DNA from: Campylorhamphus procurvoides
Taxonomy: Eukaryota; Chordata; Aves; Passeriformes; Dendrocolaptidae
Length of the DNA: 64,000 nt
Assembly (NCBI GenBank): GCA_013396655.1
Contig: WBMV01004764.1
Coordinates: 372,001-436,000, forward strand
Direction of reading: 5' to 3'
This document shows, in pieces, positions 1 to 10,479 of the stretch; the stretch's first letter is position 1; the number at the start of each line of letters is the position of its first letter. The position numbers were made by a program, and so were the translations under genes. Under the pieces are notes generated by a model. It ran no database searches. It was not told the origin of the DNA and was given only the letters and a program-made list of their open reading frames with translations.

Positions 1-3000
1 CATGCCTCAACAAAAGATAAAAACTTCCATTGTCAGCTTTTGCTTAAAAAAGAAGCAGGAAGTTTTATGATTAAAGGAACATGAGTGTATATGAGAGGAG
101 GAGGAAATGAGAGTTTCAGAAGCAAAGGGCTGACAGCAGGGATTTACCCAAACCTTTTGCTTGACCTCCAGAGAGATCTCAGTGAAAAAACATGCAACAG
201 CTCATTGCTGTGGCCTACAAATTTCAGGAATTTTTAGTCCCTGTAGTGACTAAAAATTCTCTCAGAGAGAAGGTTATAGCACAGTTTCCCTTGAAAGCCT
301 CTTTTGTATCCCCTCCCTCCAGCTGCTCTATCTTGCAATATAAATATGGGACATGACAACAAAGACACAAGCCAAAACATCTGCAAGCTCTGTTGTCTGT
401 CACTTAACCACTATGTCCTGAAGAGCCAACCAGTCAAGAGGAAAAACTCACATCACTGAGGACTAAGCTACTTTCTTCAGCTGTGAGGTCTGCAAGAGTG
501 ACCTGCTCTGTACTGACTCCAGTCCTGCACATTTTGCTGAAGAACATCTTCTGGAAAACTACCAGCATATGATCCAGCAGGTGTCAAGACATGATGACTC
601 TTCCACTTTCCGTGACAGTGTCATCTAGGAGAGGTCAAACAAGAATGAAACACTGAAGACCCTATAGAGTCAACAAATTTCTTCTTTTTTTTTTTTTTGT
701 TTGAAGTTGTTGGTACTGCCAGCCCTGCCATCTGTACTATGGAAATTAAGGGCATGGGCAGTCTCAAAGCTTTTATGCATTTCAGGATCTTGCTTTTTCA
801 GTTGCTGACTGGAGGATGCATGTTAGGCCATGTACCATTCCTGATGCATGGTTTCAAATTCAGCTCCTCCCTTCAGTTCCTGATCTTTGGTTATTTCTCA
901 AGGCATGTCTCCACAATTTCCTAGAGGCACATTTTTAGAAAGCTGTCTGTGATCTGAGATATACTGAACCTTCCAAGTGGGGTAGTTAATTGTACCCAGA
1001 ACCCACACCTTATCCCTCTGCTTCTTAGCCAAGTTTATTAGTTTGGGCTCAGTGCAGTCCCAGATTGAGGCAGTTGTATGATTCCCAGTTTGAGGTAGCC
1101 TGTGCCCAGCAAGCTTGGTGTATAGAAAGAGCTCACGCATGTCAGCCTACACCATTCCATGCTAACATACTTTGAGTGTTTTCAGGTCCACACCAAGACT
1201 TCACTGAAATGCAATGAGTATGCAGGCCATGTGAAGCCTTTTTCCAGCCCCTGACCATTTATGTCCTAGGATTCTGTACCACTTTCCATTTTTCATAATT
1301 GTTGGAATACAGGCACAGAAGCTATACATTCTGGTCCAGTGGTGGTCTTCTGCATGCTCCTGGTTACATGCCTGGAAATGACATCAGACCTTGTTCTGGC
1401 ACACCCTGGGAACTCATGTTAATTTTGCTGGCAATGGCCACAGCTCCCGAGGCCTTTTCAGTCATTTTCTATCATCCAGATGTTTATTCTGTGGCTACAA
1501 CATAGATTATTAATTTCTGATTGTGTAACTTCCAGTGCCTTAAAACATTTTATTTCCTTAGGACAGCATACCATTATAAGAATCAAGACCAGTCAGAAAC
1601 CATCCTAAGCTTGTATCTTCTAAAAGATCATATGTGGAGAAAAACTTCTATACCTGCATTTCTTTTCTGCCTATGGAAGTGTGAAAGATTCACTGAAGTT
1701 TCCAGTCTGGAATTATGTACATCATGACCACCCAGCTTCTCCTGTTTCCAGTCCCCACTGCTACATAGGTGGGCAAGGCACTGGAGTGAGACCAGGTCAT
1801 GGTTGAATTTTTATAAGATAGGGACAACATTTAAGAGCAAGCAACTCAAGAGTTGTCAAATGTGTTAATTTGCCAAGCCCCTGGACATTAAGATACTAAC
1901 ATTCTTGCTGGACACCAAACTGGCCTAATTTTAAAGAAAAAAAAAAGTAGTTCTGAGTCTCACTGTAGGTTAGATGGAATTCTGAAAAGGTGTACTGCAT
2001 ATTTCACAAAGAAAAAAGCAAGCTCATTCCCTTGCCTTAATTCATTTGGCCATTTTTCCTATTTTCTAAAGCCTCAGGCAATTGCAGCCATTGCTGTTAC
2101 TGGAGGAGGTTTAAAAATTAAACAGCTGATATACACAGACCCATCACAAAAATCAGGCTGATTATAATACAGGCTTACCCTGGGCAGGTGGTAACGATCT
2201 TCTTAATTACAAGTTTTAAGGACTTTCTGTCTCTCAGATCTAGTATGTTCTGTTTATGTAGGAGAAGAAACACCAACATTGTGAAGTATTACCCTTTTGC
2301 ATTGTATCAGGAAGGGGAAAATATGATTTTAAAAAAGAAAACTCGCAAAACTTTTGGCAGATATTGTTGTCTCATTTTACTCTCCTCTTAATGGCTGGTA
2401 TTAAAGGACCCAAATTTATCCCCGGGGGGAATTTAGTCATCAATTCCAACAGGAACAGGATGGATCCTACCTCAGATAACAAACTGCCTCTGAGGGAGGG
2501 GCTCCTTTGTTGTTGCTGGGTTATTTTTTAATGTGTTTGTTACCCTAGGAGTTTAAGACTAAGCCTGTAACCTCCAAAGCAAAGCAGCTACTGTGACCCC
2601 AAGCAAAGGAGGAGCCGTAACACTGTTACCCAGTATTGTGCAATTGCTGCGTCCTATGCTGCACAGAATGCTTCCGTCTCCTCCAGACATCAACTTCCAC
2701 GAGATGTAGTTTTTGTAATGATACCACCAGTTTTATGGAACAACCAGGAGAGTAGAGGAGCTGAACCAAGTTCTCAGTATGGTTTTTCTCATGTGCGCAT
2801 GTTGCTCTAGGCAGACAACTTCCACACATGAAAATATGGCCCTCGTCATGGGTAAATTTAAAAGCACTCACTGACCTTGATTTTTCTATCAAACTTTCTA
2901 CTTTGCTATTTGAGCACTGTATAAAGTTAGTGTTCCCAGAGGATTGGGTGTTTTCCCAACAGTTAACTTCTGCCTAAATCTGGGGAGTTTAGGCCACAGG

Positions 3001-4403
3001 GGACTGACAATCTAGCCAAGCTGAGACCTGCAAACTGATTTCAGCTGTAATGCTGAAGCAATCTGTGGCAATCAGGAAAAAAGAGTGGTAGGTCAGGGAT
3101 GACACAGATGAGACCAGACAGACTGAAGTGAGTTGCTGTGTGTCCTGCACACTCTGAATGCTGTGCTTCATGTGGAGACCCCACTGAACACTGAATGTTG
3201 TACTAAAAGCTGTGCAGGGGAAAAGACTGGTGGGACATGGTAGAGAAACCTGATAAACAAACTGAGCATCAGAGACAAAGCGTTAAAAGAAGAGGGTGGA
3301 GGTGAAGAAAGCAAAAGCCCAGTAAGCAGCAGTCCTGTTCATTGCTGCTGGACAACTGATTGTCAGCTTCTGTCCTGCACACGTGAAAGTGCTGCACAGT
3401 GATTGGCACCAGAGACATTAAACTTCCTGCACACAAGGGCATGGGCAAGGGAAAGACAGCTGGTGGGGCCTAATGAAGTTTCCAGAAGAAGCCATGAGGC
3501 TGACTCTGCCTCAAGATTTCCATTAACACCAACCTGAAACATGAGAGCTTGAGTTTGGTTTGTATTGATTAAATTCAGGGTCTAATTTTTACATAGCTTA
3601 TAGAGAGAGAGTAATTGCATATTTCTTATCCCTTTTACAGATAGAGATTTAGCTGCTTTGTCAGAATGAATATCAAAGTTTCCTTCTGAAAATTTTACAG
3701 AATTAAAACTAATCTAGAGATTCTTGTATTGATTTCCTGCATTTACTGTGGTTTTGATATTACTGATCTACAGCATGGCTCAAAGACTCTTTTACTCCTC
3801 CGCTAAGGAAGTCAGCTAACTTCAAGCATTTTTTTCAGAATGAATATTTAATTGACTTCCTAATTCTGCATTTGTGCAACAGAGTCAAGCAGTGTGTATT
3901 TCTACATTAAGAAATTCACATCAGTGCTGGATCATATTCTCCACTAGATGGTAATGTTGTTTCAGATGGTTTGTGTTGAAAAGACCTTCTCTGCCAACAG
4001 CTCCAAAAGAAAGTGAAAGCCATGGGGTTTGTCCAAGAAATTATCTTTGGATGATTTGGAGAAGAAAAAGCTTTCCATTGATTAGATCATTTTTGGTTTG
4101 AAAAGGTTTTGTTGAAAACTTTGTATGTACTGTAATTATTAAGATCATGGAAGTTTTAGTTCATGAAACAAGTTTGAAAAAGTCTGAAAATAACAAATTA
4201 ATTAACAGAGAATGCAGAAGACAAGCAGAGTGATCTCTGCTTTATGCTATCTGATACCCATTGTTGCTGAGTGACTCAAAATCCTTCAGTTGTTTTCAGC
4301 CACGGTTTTGCTGGGAAGTAGAAAAGTACTCTTCTCCTCCTCCTTTTATGGCAAAGGAGACAGAGACGTGAAAAACCATTTGTGCAATGGTACTAGAAAA
4401 GGA
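1..4403. other. Non-coding unique sequence, no gene recognised
   Basis: No repeat family, RNA gene or convincing exon is visible. The open frames here are short (at most 88 codons) and lack protein-like composition or paired splice signals of quality. A run of 14 T lies at 685-698. On the minus strand 2179-2249 is open and has a fair donor, but the acceptor is weak and I do not call it. Confidence 0.6.
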
Positions 4404-4431
4404 TTAGGGTTGGGTTAGGGTTAGGGTTAGG
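4404..4431 (+). repeat. Short interstitial telomeric repeat (TTAGGG)n
   Basis: Four TTAGGG-type units, one of them shortened to TTGGG, lie in direct array on the plus strand. The four GGG runs at 4407-4426 also fit the telomeric G-quadruplex pattern. Short arrays like this occur inside vertebrate chromosomes as relics of telomerase-mediated break repair or of fusion. This one is too short to be a functional telomere. Confidence 0.85.
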
Positions 4432-4660
4432 ACTTGGGACAAACGAGAAGCTGTGCCCCTCTTCACCTGCTTCCTGGGGCTCGGTTCGACCAGGGTGGCA
4501 TATTCAGCCAAAGCACAGAGCACGATGGCCATGCAGAGGAGGCTGAGGGCAGCCTGTCCCAGCCATGCTCACAGGGCCCCACCCGCCCTGCAGTGCTGGT
4601 GGTGCTGCTACAGGAGAGATGGTGGGTGGCACTGCCGGGCAGCTTCTAGGAAAGTGAGTC
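4432..4660. other. GC-rich patch beside the telomeric repeat, with a hydrophobic open segment
   Basis: GC content rises sharply directly after the TTAGGG array. On the minus strand 4467-4553 is an 87-nt open stretch (29 codons) that starts after an AG and ends before GTGAAG. It would encode one hydrophobic helix followed by a basic tail. Against a real exon: there is no pyrimidine tract before the AG, and the same frame is stopped a few codons upstream. It could be a decayed exon fragment, or chance in GC-rich DNA. Confidence 0.25.
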
Positions 4661-7600
4661 CACTGCCGTGAGAAACAGATCAGGAAACAGGTACATTACA
4701 ATTTACAGAGAATGTGGCCTGCTGCTGGGACCAAAGGACAGCCCATGTCACACTCGCATAATTTATTTGCATTCAGCAAAACACAACTACTATGAAGCAA
4801 AAAGGCACCAACTTGTCCCACAAGGAGAAACACAGTTCCTGTGTGTGCTGCAATCAAACAACTGCAAGCTTGCTCCCAGGCAGTATCTAAAGCCAGTGTA
4901 GCTCTCGAAAATGTTTTAATAAGTCTTTAAATAGCATGTAGCATTAAAGTTAAGTAAAATTTCTACCTTAGAAACCTAAGATTTCTGGCTTCTGTTTTAG
5001 GTTTTATCATGAAATTCAATGGAATACTTAACATTTAATTTTACCATAGTGTGCTAACAGATCTAAACTTATGTATTACAAATAACCTAAAATTAGCTCA
5101 GTCTGTTTCTTAGAGGTGATCCAACAATGTTACAAATCAAAAGCAGATTTATGCTGTTTGCAAACAATAACATGCTCTCCACTAGCACTGGCTGAGAACA
5201 TCATTTAACTTAGGTCAAGTAAGAGAGTCCCTGTCAACACAGGATCCTCTGATCACATGAGACTCCATTACTTATACTTCAAAGTTCATCTGTGCTAGTT
5301 TTATTTTTAGTAATAAAGTGAAGCTTAAAAAAAGACTTTTCACCTTTCACTTTGAACAAGAGAGTAAGATACTACCAGGGAAAATTCAACAGACATTCAA
5401 TTTAAAGTAACAATTCCTGGTTTTGATAGTTCTACAATGTGATTCCATTAATTGTGGTTAAAGGATTATTCAGGCCTTGGCTACAGAAATGGTTATGGCT
5501 CTAGATGGCAAGGCACCATTTGGATTGAGAGAGGAAAATGTAATGCTTCAAGTTTTGGTTAGTAATCCTTACTCTTTGCCATGGAAATATGGATAACTGT
5601 CACTTTTGCTTTTTATCAGAGAAACTCTCAAAAGACGAGATGAATCCCACACTCAGGAATCTTTGCAGGCACTTCTAAGGGCACTGTCCCATTGCCAATT
5701 GCTGCTCCCTGCCTTATCTAGAGAGGCAAAATTTACAATGAGAGATAATAGTTTTAATCAGAGCTAACATATCTGATGTCCTTCAGGCTCAGATTGTATT
5801 CATCTGTCAAGACAGGAAGCTGCAACATTGCAATGGAATTGAAGTGAAACATCCCATGCACACCACTCTGGTTACCCGAATGCTTTTGCTGACCTACCCA
5901 CCAAAGACACCTTCTCATGGCTGCATCTCAGTCTGAGTTGCAACCACACAAGTCAGAAGGACCTAAGTTTAAAAGGGCAAAGATATTGTTAATTCTAAAG
6001 ATGCTAAATGGTGCTGTCTCCACCAAAACTGCCACTGGTTTCCACTGGAGTACAGTTTCAGAAAGGAGTAAATGCAGAACTGAAGGTTAAAGACCAGCTT
6101 TGCCGGAGAAGAAGGATGAGTACATCCTGGTTATCCAGTTGGCACCACACCCCAGCATATATTTTGATTTTATCACAGTCTTCTGTCACAAACAGCTACT
6201 TTGAAACTTAACAAGATAATTTAACATTCACATTGTATTGTTACAACCCTCTTGAGCCTCTAGCTATGCAGAGAAGTAGTTACTTCATGTTGCAGATCAT
6301 CTGGACACAAAAAGAGAGCATCCTGACACTCTTTGCAGAAGAAGCCCTTGGGAAAATCTCTGGGTAACTCATCTTCTACACACAACACAAATTTCTCTCC
6401 ATACTTGGTGACAGCTCAGTAACTCATGAGGTCCATTCAACATTACACAATGTACGTGCCTGACTGTTGGCAGGGCAACCTGAATGTGGTTTTTCCAGAG
6501 AAAATATACAAGAGATCTGGAAAGTCTCTTTTTTCCTTGCTTTTTTTCCTAATTTGCACCTGCTCTCATATCTCATTCTGAGACATCAGAATGTCTTGCG
6601 AGTCACACTCCCAGAGATGAGAACAATACTTAACCTCACAATTTTCTTCTGAGCCAGGTTTAAGAGCAGAACCTCTTTCATATCACTGACACATGGCACA
6701 GCTGTTGGGTCACTGCACAGTCTGTAGATACATGCAGAAAAAAGATCTGAAAATGCAGATGTTTTTGTTTACATTGAAATGTATAACATGTTTGTGTCAT
6801 ATTACACTCTTATTATAATCACGATCTTTCAATGTTATGAAATTAATACTGGTTGTTGTAACTTGACAATCCAAAAAGTCTTATCTAGAAAAAGATTTGT
6901 ATTTTCCACTTATGATCTCAACCCAAAATCCAGCAATTTGACATCTCTCTGTTAGCAAAGAGATAGTTAGAAAACATTATTCCATTTCTCTGGTCTTCTA
7001 TAGAGCTTTTCATCTGCAGATTTTTCAAGTCCCATTTGAAGACAAGTCCCATTTTTTTGTCTCCTTATAAGCACAGTAGTGGAAACATAATGATTTTAAA
7101 TGTGTCTGTTTGGGTTCACCCTGCTCTGCAAAAGTAGAGGCAGAAGAGAGACAGATGCTAAAGAGCCCTTAGCTCCACTCAGACACTAACCATGAAACAG
7201 CCCTGCCTTTCCTGGGTGTAAACTCCTAGCCCAAATGCAGAGCATGGTGGCACTGAGCCAGAACAAGGAAACTGAAGAGTAGTAGCAGAAAACATTGAAA
7301 GTTATTGTTGGGCTGGGAGGGCTGTGGGTAGTTCTGGAACATAGGGCTAAGCAGCAGTCTGCTTGCCACACAAACCTTTAAGAAGTACTTTTTTGCTTTT
7401 GGCTATGTATTAGATGTCTAGACTATATGCTCTAAACGGACCATGATTAAACACGTATCTTAACCCTTAGAAAGCTGGAGTATTTAGCTGTTCTTCCAAG
7501 AGTGAACCCTAAAATTAAATTACCACAGATCTCTATTGCTGCTAGAGCTGCACTGCAGTCATGCCTATTTTTAGTAAAAAGTGATTAACTTTCTTTGTCC

Positions 7601-9404
7601 AAATTATTGTACTTCTGTAAAAAAACACCCAGGGACATTGAGACTAATGCTTTTTCCTATGCAACAAGAGAAATACATGCAGCACCAGCAAGCAGTGAGA
7701 GGTAGGGCAGAGCACCCCTGGGCAGCAAACACATCTTGCCTGGTGTGGGACCACTCTGACTGGCCAGGAATGTGTGAGTAGGGTAAGGCCAGGGCGAGGG
7801 GTAGTGGGAGCCCAGCTTTGTCATGCAGTGCCTGCCAAAACTCTCTAGTTTTGTCTTTGGAGTCAGCAGGGGTAGCAGATCCAGAGGAGAGTAACCCTTA
7901 AGGCCAGAGGGGACCTTGAGAAAATCATCAGCATGTGAGACCTACTGGGAACCACTGGAACATGACTGAAATTGATTTAAACAGGCTAGTCTCCTAGATT
8001 ATTCTCCTATGTCACTGCCTGTTCATCCTGGAGGGACACCACCTCAGAGCACAGCATGAACAGACTGAATGGGTGACAGGATACACCCTGTCCATAACCT
8101 TCTGTGCAGAGCAAAGTGCACAGTGAGGTGAAACAGAAAACACCTCTGGAAAAGGCAAACAGCTGGAGCTGAGATCATTTTGCTGAGAACAAGTGTGATA
8201 AGATCCTGTGCTGCCTCTCTACAAGAGACCGTGCAGAGTTTAGAGAGAAGATGACACAAAATTTCTTGGGCCATTCATGGAATTGGAAAAGGAACCATAA
8301 CCTAACATAACCTCATGGTTTGGCTTCCCACAGGCTAACCACCTGTTTCTGGAAGATTTTGCAGCTGAAACAGAGCTCTCTGCTCCTGCTCTGCATTTCC
8401 TCCCATACATAAACCACCATAGGGGTGTCTGCTCACACTCCTGTCACTGGTGTGTGAGACAGATAGATATATTCAAAGTCTCCATGGGTCACTGGAGCAG
8501 CATGGCTGGCCAGCTGCAAGCTGCACCTCAGTGCAACACATTTCTACAGAAGATGCTGAAAACCTGCCCCATCAGTTTCTATCCCCAGTGTATTCGTGCT
8601 TCACTGTTTTAAGCCTCTTAAGCAAGGTGACCCCTCTGCAGCAGGTACAAGAGATGAAGCTCAGTTGAATATCTCACCTGTAGCATCTGTGTGCTTTGAA
8701 ATGTAAGCAGGACTGAGGGAAGAAAGATGGTACAGGCAAAAGCAGGACAGCACAGCTGAAATTGGTATAAGCTGTTGTGGCAAACCTCCTGCAGAAGATC
8801 TGGAAGGGGCTAAACTGTGTATGCAATGTGCTGTAAGTTGACTTTTTGATGCCATTAAATGCCAGCCAGTAAGGCTATGAGCAGATAGCAATGTTGATTA
8901 GGAAAATAAATGCACAGATTTGATGTCCTGAGATTTTAACGAAGAATATACTGATGATTGAACAGGCACTTTTTCTCTGATCCAGGAAGTATTAGAGCAA
9001 AAACAGGATTTCCTCCTAGTAAATGCAGTTTCCTTCTTTTAGCCTAATTACATTGTACTGAGTGATGTCATCCTTTTTTTAAGTTACAGACTGAGAATTA
9101 AAAGAAAAGAAAGAACAGACAGAAACCCAAAAAGAGATGAGGAAAAGCAAGAGCATGTGCAATTGCATTGCCTTTGTGGTGTGAAAAAGTACAGCCAGAA
9201 GTGGCTCATGGATAGACTTGTACCAGTGCCTGGGCTGTCCTTCTGTGCTCACTTAGAACAGCTGGTGCACGAGTTTGGATTACTTTCTATGCATACTTGT
9301 TTATATCCATTAATGAAAATCAAGCCTAAAATATTGTGTTTCTTCAGCTACAACTTGTTAATTTAGACACTGCCAACCACCTGATCCCACTGTGGATTTT
9401 ACCT
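4661..9404. other. Non-coding unique sequence, nothing recognised
   Basis: Ordinary AT-rich intergenic or intronic sequence. I found no CR1, LTR, RNA gene or well-bounded exon. Open frames on both strands are under 85 codons and look random. Confidence 0.55.
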
Positions 9405-9440
9405 CACTCTAATTTTGACCCTTTTTTTTTTTCCTGCAGA
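9405..9440 (+). promoter_or_regulatory. Strong candidate 3' splice site (plus strand)
   Basis: A branch-point-like CTCTAAT is followed by a near-unbroken pyrimidine tract and CTGCAG, placing a possible exon start at about 9440. This is close to an ideal vertebrate acceptor. Downstream, each of the three frames reaches a stop within about 20 codons, so if it is used it would start a terminal or non-coding exon. T-rich intronic DNA makes such sites by chance, so use is unproven. Confidence 0.3.
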
Positions 9441-9686
9441 GGTTCCTGTTCATCCAAAAAAAGCTCATTTATTGATGGTCTTTCCCTAATATTTTAGTTG
9501 TAGACTCAACAAAGATTTTTGTTATCAAGAATCTGAAAATTAAGTAGAATATTTTTTTTTCCTCTGCTGCCCCCTTTACATTTAGAGCAGTGACCAACAC
9601 AGACTTTAAAATTACATTTCTGGAGTCTTTTCTGTAGATATGCTGGCTTGTGCAATGTGCCATTGGGAGAGGGACAAAGGGCTTAC

Positions 9687-9840
9687 CCTTCTGGAAATGA
9701 TTGCTGCACAGGATGCCTCAAGCCAGATGCAGAAGGTGATGTAGGGCAGGCTGAAGTTTCGGAAGGTCTGCACTGTGAATTGGGCCACTGTGACCCACCA
9801 GAAGGTGTGGCTGCAGTTTATGGTGGTAGTGCCTTTTCTA
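9687..9840 (-). other. Candidate coding exon of an unidentified membrane protein
   Basis: On the minus strand the exon would start after CTCCCAG (exon base 9840) and end before GTAAGC (exon base 9687), 154 nt, with a phase-0 donor. One frame is open throughout. About 36 of its 50 full codons end in G or C, and all five Phe codons are TTC, although the surrounding DNA is only moderately GC-rich. That bias is the main reason I treat it as possibly real. The peptide has an N-C-S sequon, the segment FWWVTVAQFTV, an N-F-S sequon, then a hydrophobic stretch of about 20 residues ending in two Arg, so a membrane segment is plausible. The polypyrimidine tract is moderate; CAGTAG three bases further in is an alternative acceptor. 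A CpG-rich patch lies just upstream in the minus direction. I do not recognise the family. The plus strand also has an open frame here, but without the codon bias. Confidence 0.4.
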
Positions 9841-10011
9841 CTGGGAGCACCAGCAGAATGCAAATGAGGACAAACTGGCAGGAAGGGTATGCTGGGGGCA
9901 AAGCCAAGAAATCACATCCGCCCGGAGCTGCGCGCCGTGGGCCAAGTGTCAGACACTGTCCCGGAGGGTCAGGCAGCCCCAGCAGCTCTGCATTGCTTCA
10001 GGAGATTGGCA

Positions 10012-10024
10012 GTCACTTGGCAAC
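10012..10024. promoter_or_regulatory. RFX-type X-box motif
   Basis: GTCACTTGGCAAC fits the X-box pattern GTNRCY-N-RGYAAC bound by RFX factors, which control many ciliary and MHC class II genes. It lies inside the CpG-rich patch. A single 13-bp match is suggestive only. Confidence 0.3.
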
Positions 10025-10059
10025 CCCGCGCATCCCTGCGTGTCCGCTCCTGCGCTCCT

Positions 10060-10081
10060 GGGGCGGGGGACAGGGGCAGGG
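10060..10081 (+). other. G-quadruplex motif in the CpG patch
   Basis: Four runs of at least three G (4, 5, 4 and 3) are separated by loops of 1 to 3 bases. This fits the canonical G-quadruplex rule, and such motifs are common in CpG-island promoters. Confidence 0.55.
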
Positions 10082-10408
10082 AGGCTGCGGCTGGCACTGA
10101 AACGGGACTGGAGAGGTCACCGTGTAGCTTCCTGAACACGTCACAGAAACAAGGCAGGCAAAGGGAGCACACACAGCAGCCACACACAGCAGCAGCAGAC
10201 CTTGAACCCTTGTGCAAATTTACCAGGGCATATGGAAAAGCAAACACGGAGGAGCCCAGACCGAGCCGCGGTGATTAAAGCTACCTCTGAATAGCAGTTC
10301 TCAAATAGAGTTGGTCATGAATTATGCAGCCAAATGCTTTTCATCAGATATCGCCTGCTCTGATCAGGCTTGAGAATTTTTCTCTGGGTTGTGTATATAT
10401 TGAACAAA

Positions 10409-10476
10409 TCTTTTTTCTTTTCCTTTTTCTTTCCTTTTTTCTTTTCNCATTCCCATTCCTTTCCTTTTCTTTTCTT
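10409..10476 (+). repeat. Polypyrimidine (CT-rich) simple tract containing an N
   Basis: About 68 bases are almost pure T and C, with only two A and one unresolved base at 10447. The minus strand is correspondingly polypurine, a composition that can form triplex (H-DNA). The N probably marks a sequencing or assembly difficulty in this tract. Open frames read through it are artefacts of composition. Confidence 0.8.
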
Positions 10477-10479
10477 AAA

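Larger units (their letters stand above)
9910..10275. promoter_or_regulatory. CpG-island-like patch, possible promoter
   Basis: I count 20 CpG in about 360 bases, 16 of them in 9916-10143, against a CpG-poor background. GC content of the core is about 60%. A GGGGCGGGG Sp1-type box lies at 10060-10068, a TGACGT-type CRE half-site (read on the minus strand) at 10138-10143 and an X-box at 10012-10024. There is no TATA box. Its position just upstream of the minus-strand exon candidate at 9687-9840 suggests a minus-strand promoter, but direction cannot be fixed from sequence. It could also be an orphan CpG island or an old GC-rich repeat. Confidence 0.45.

Noticed and set aside
4476..4495. tRNA-like B-box (GGTTCGACC)
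   Set aside because: No A-box at the right distance and no cloverleaf pairing around it.
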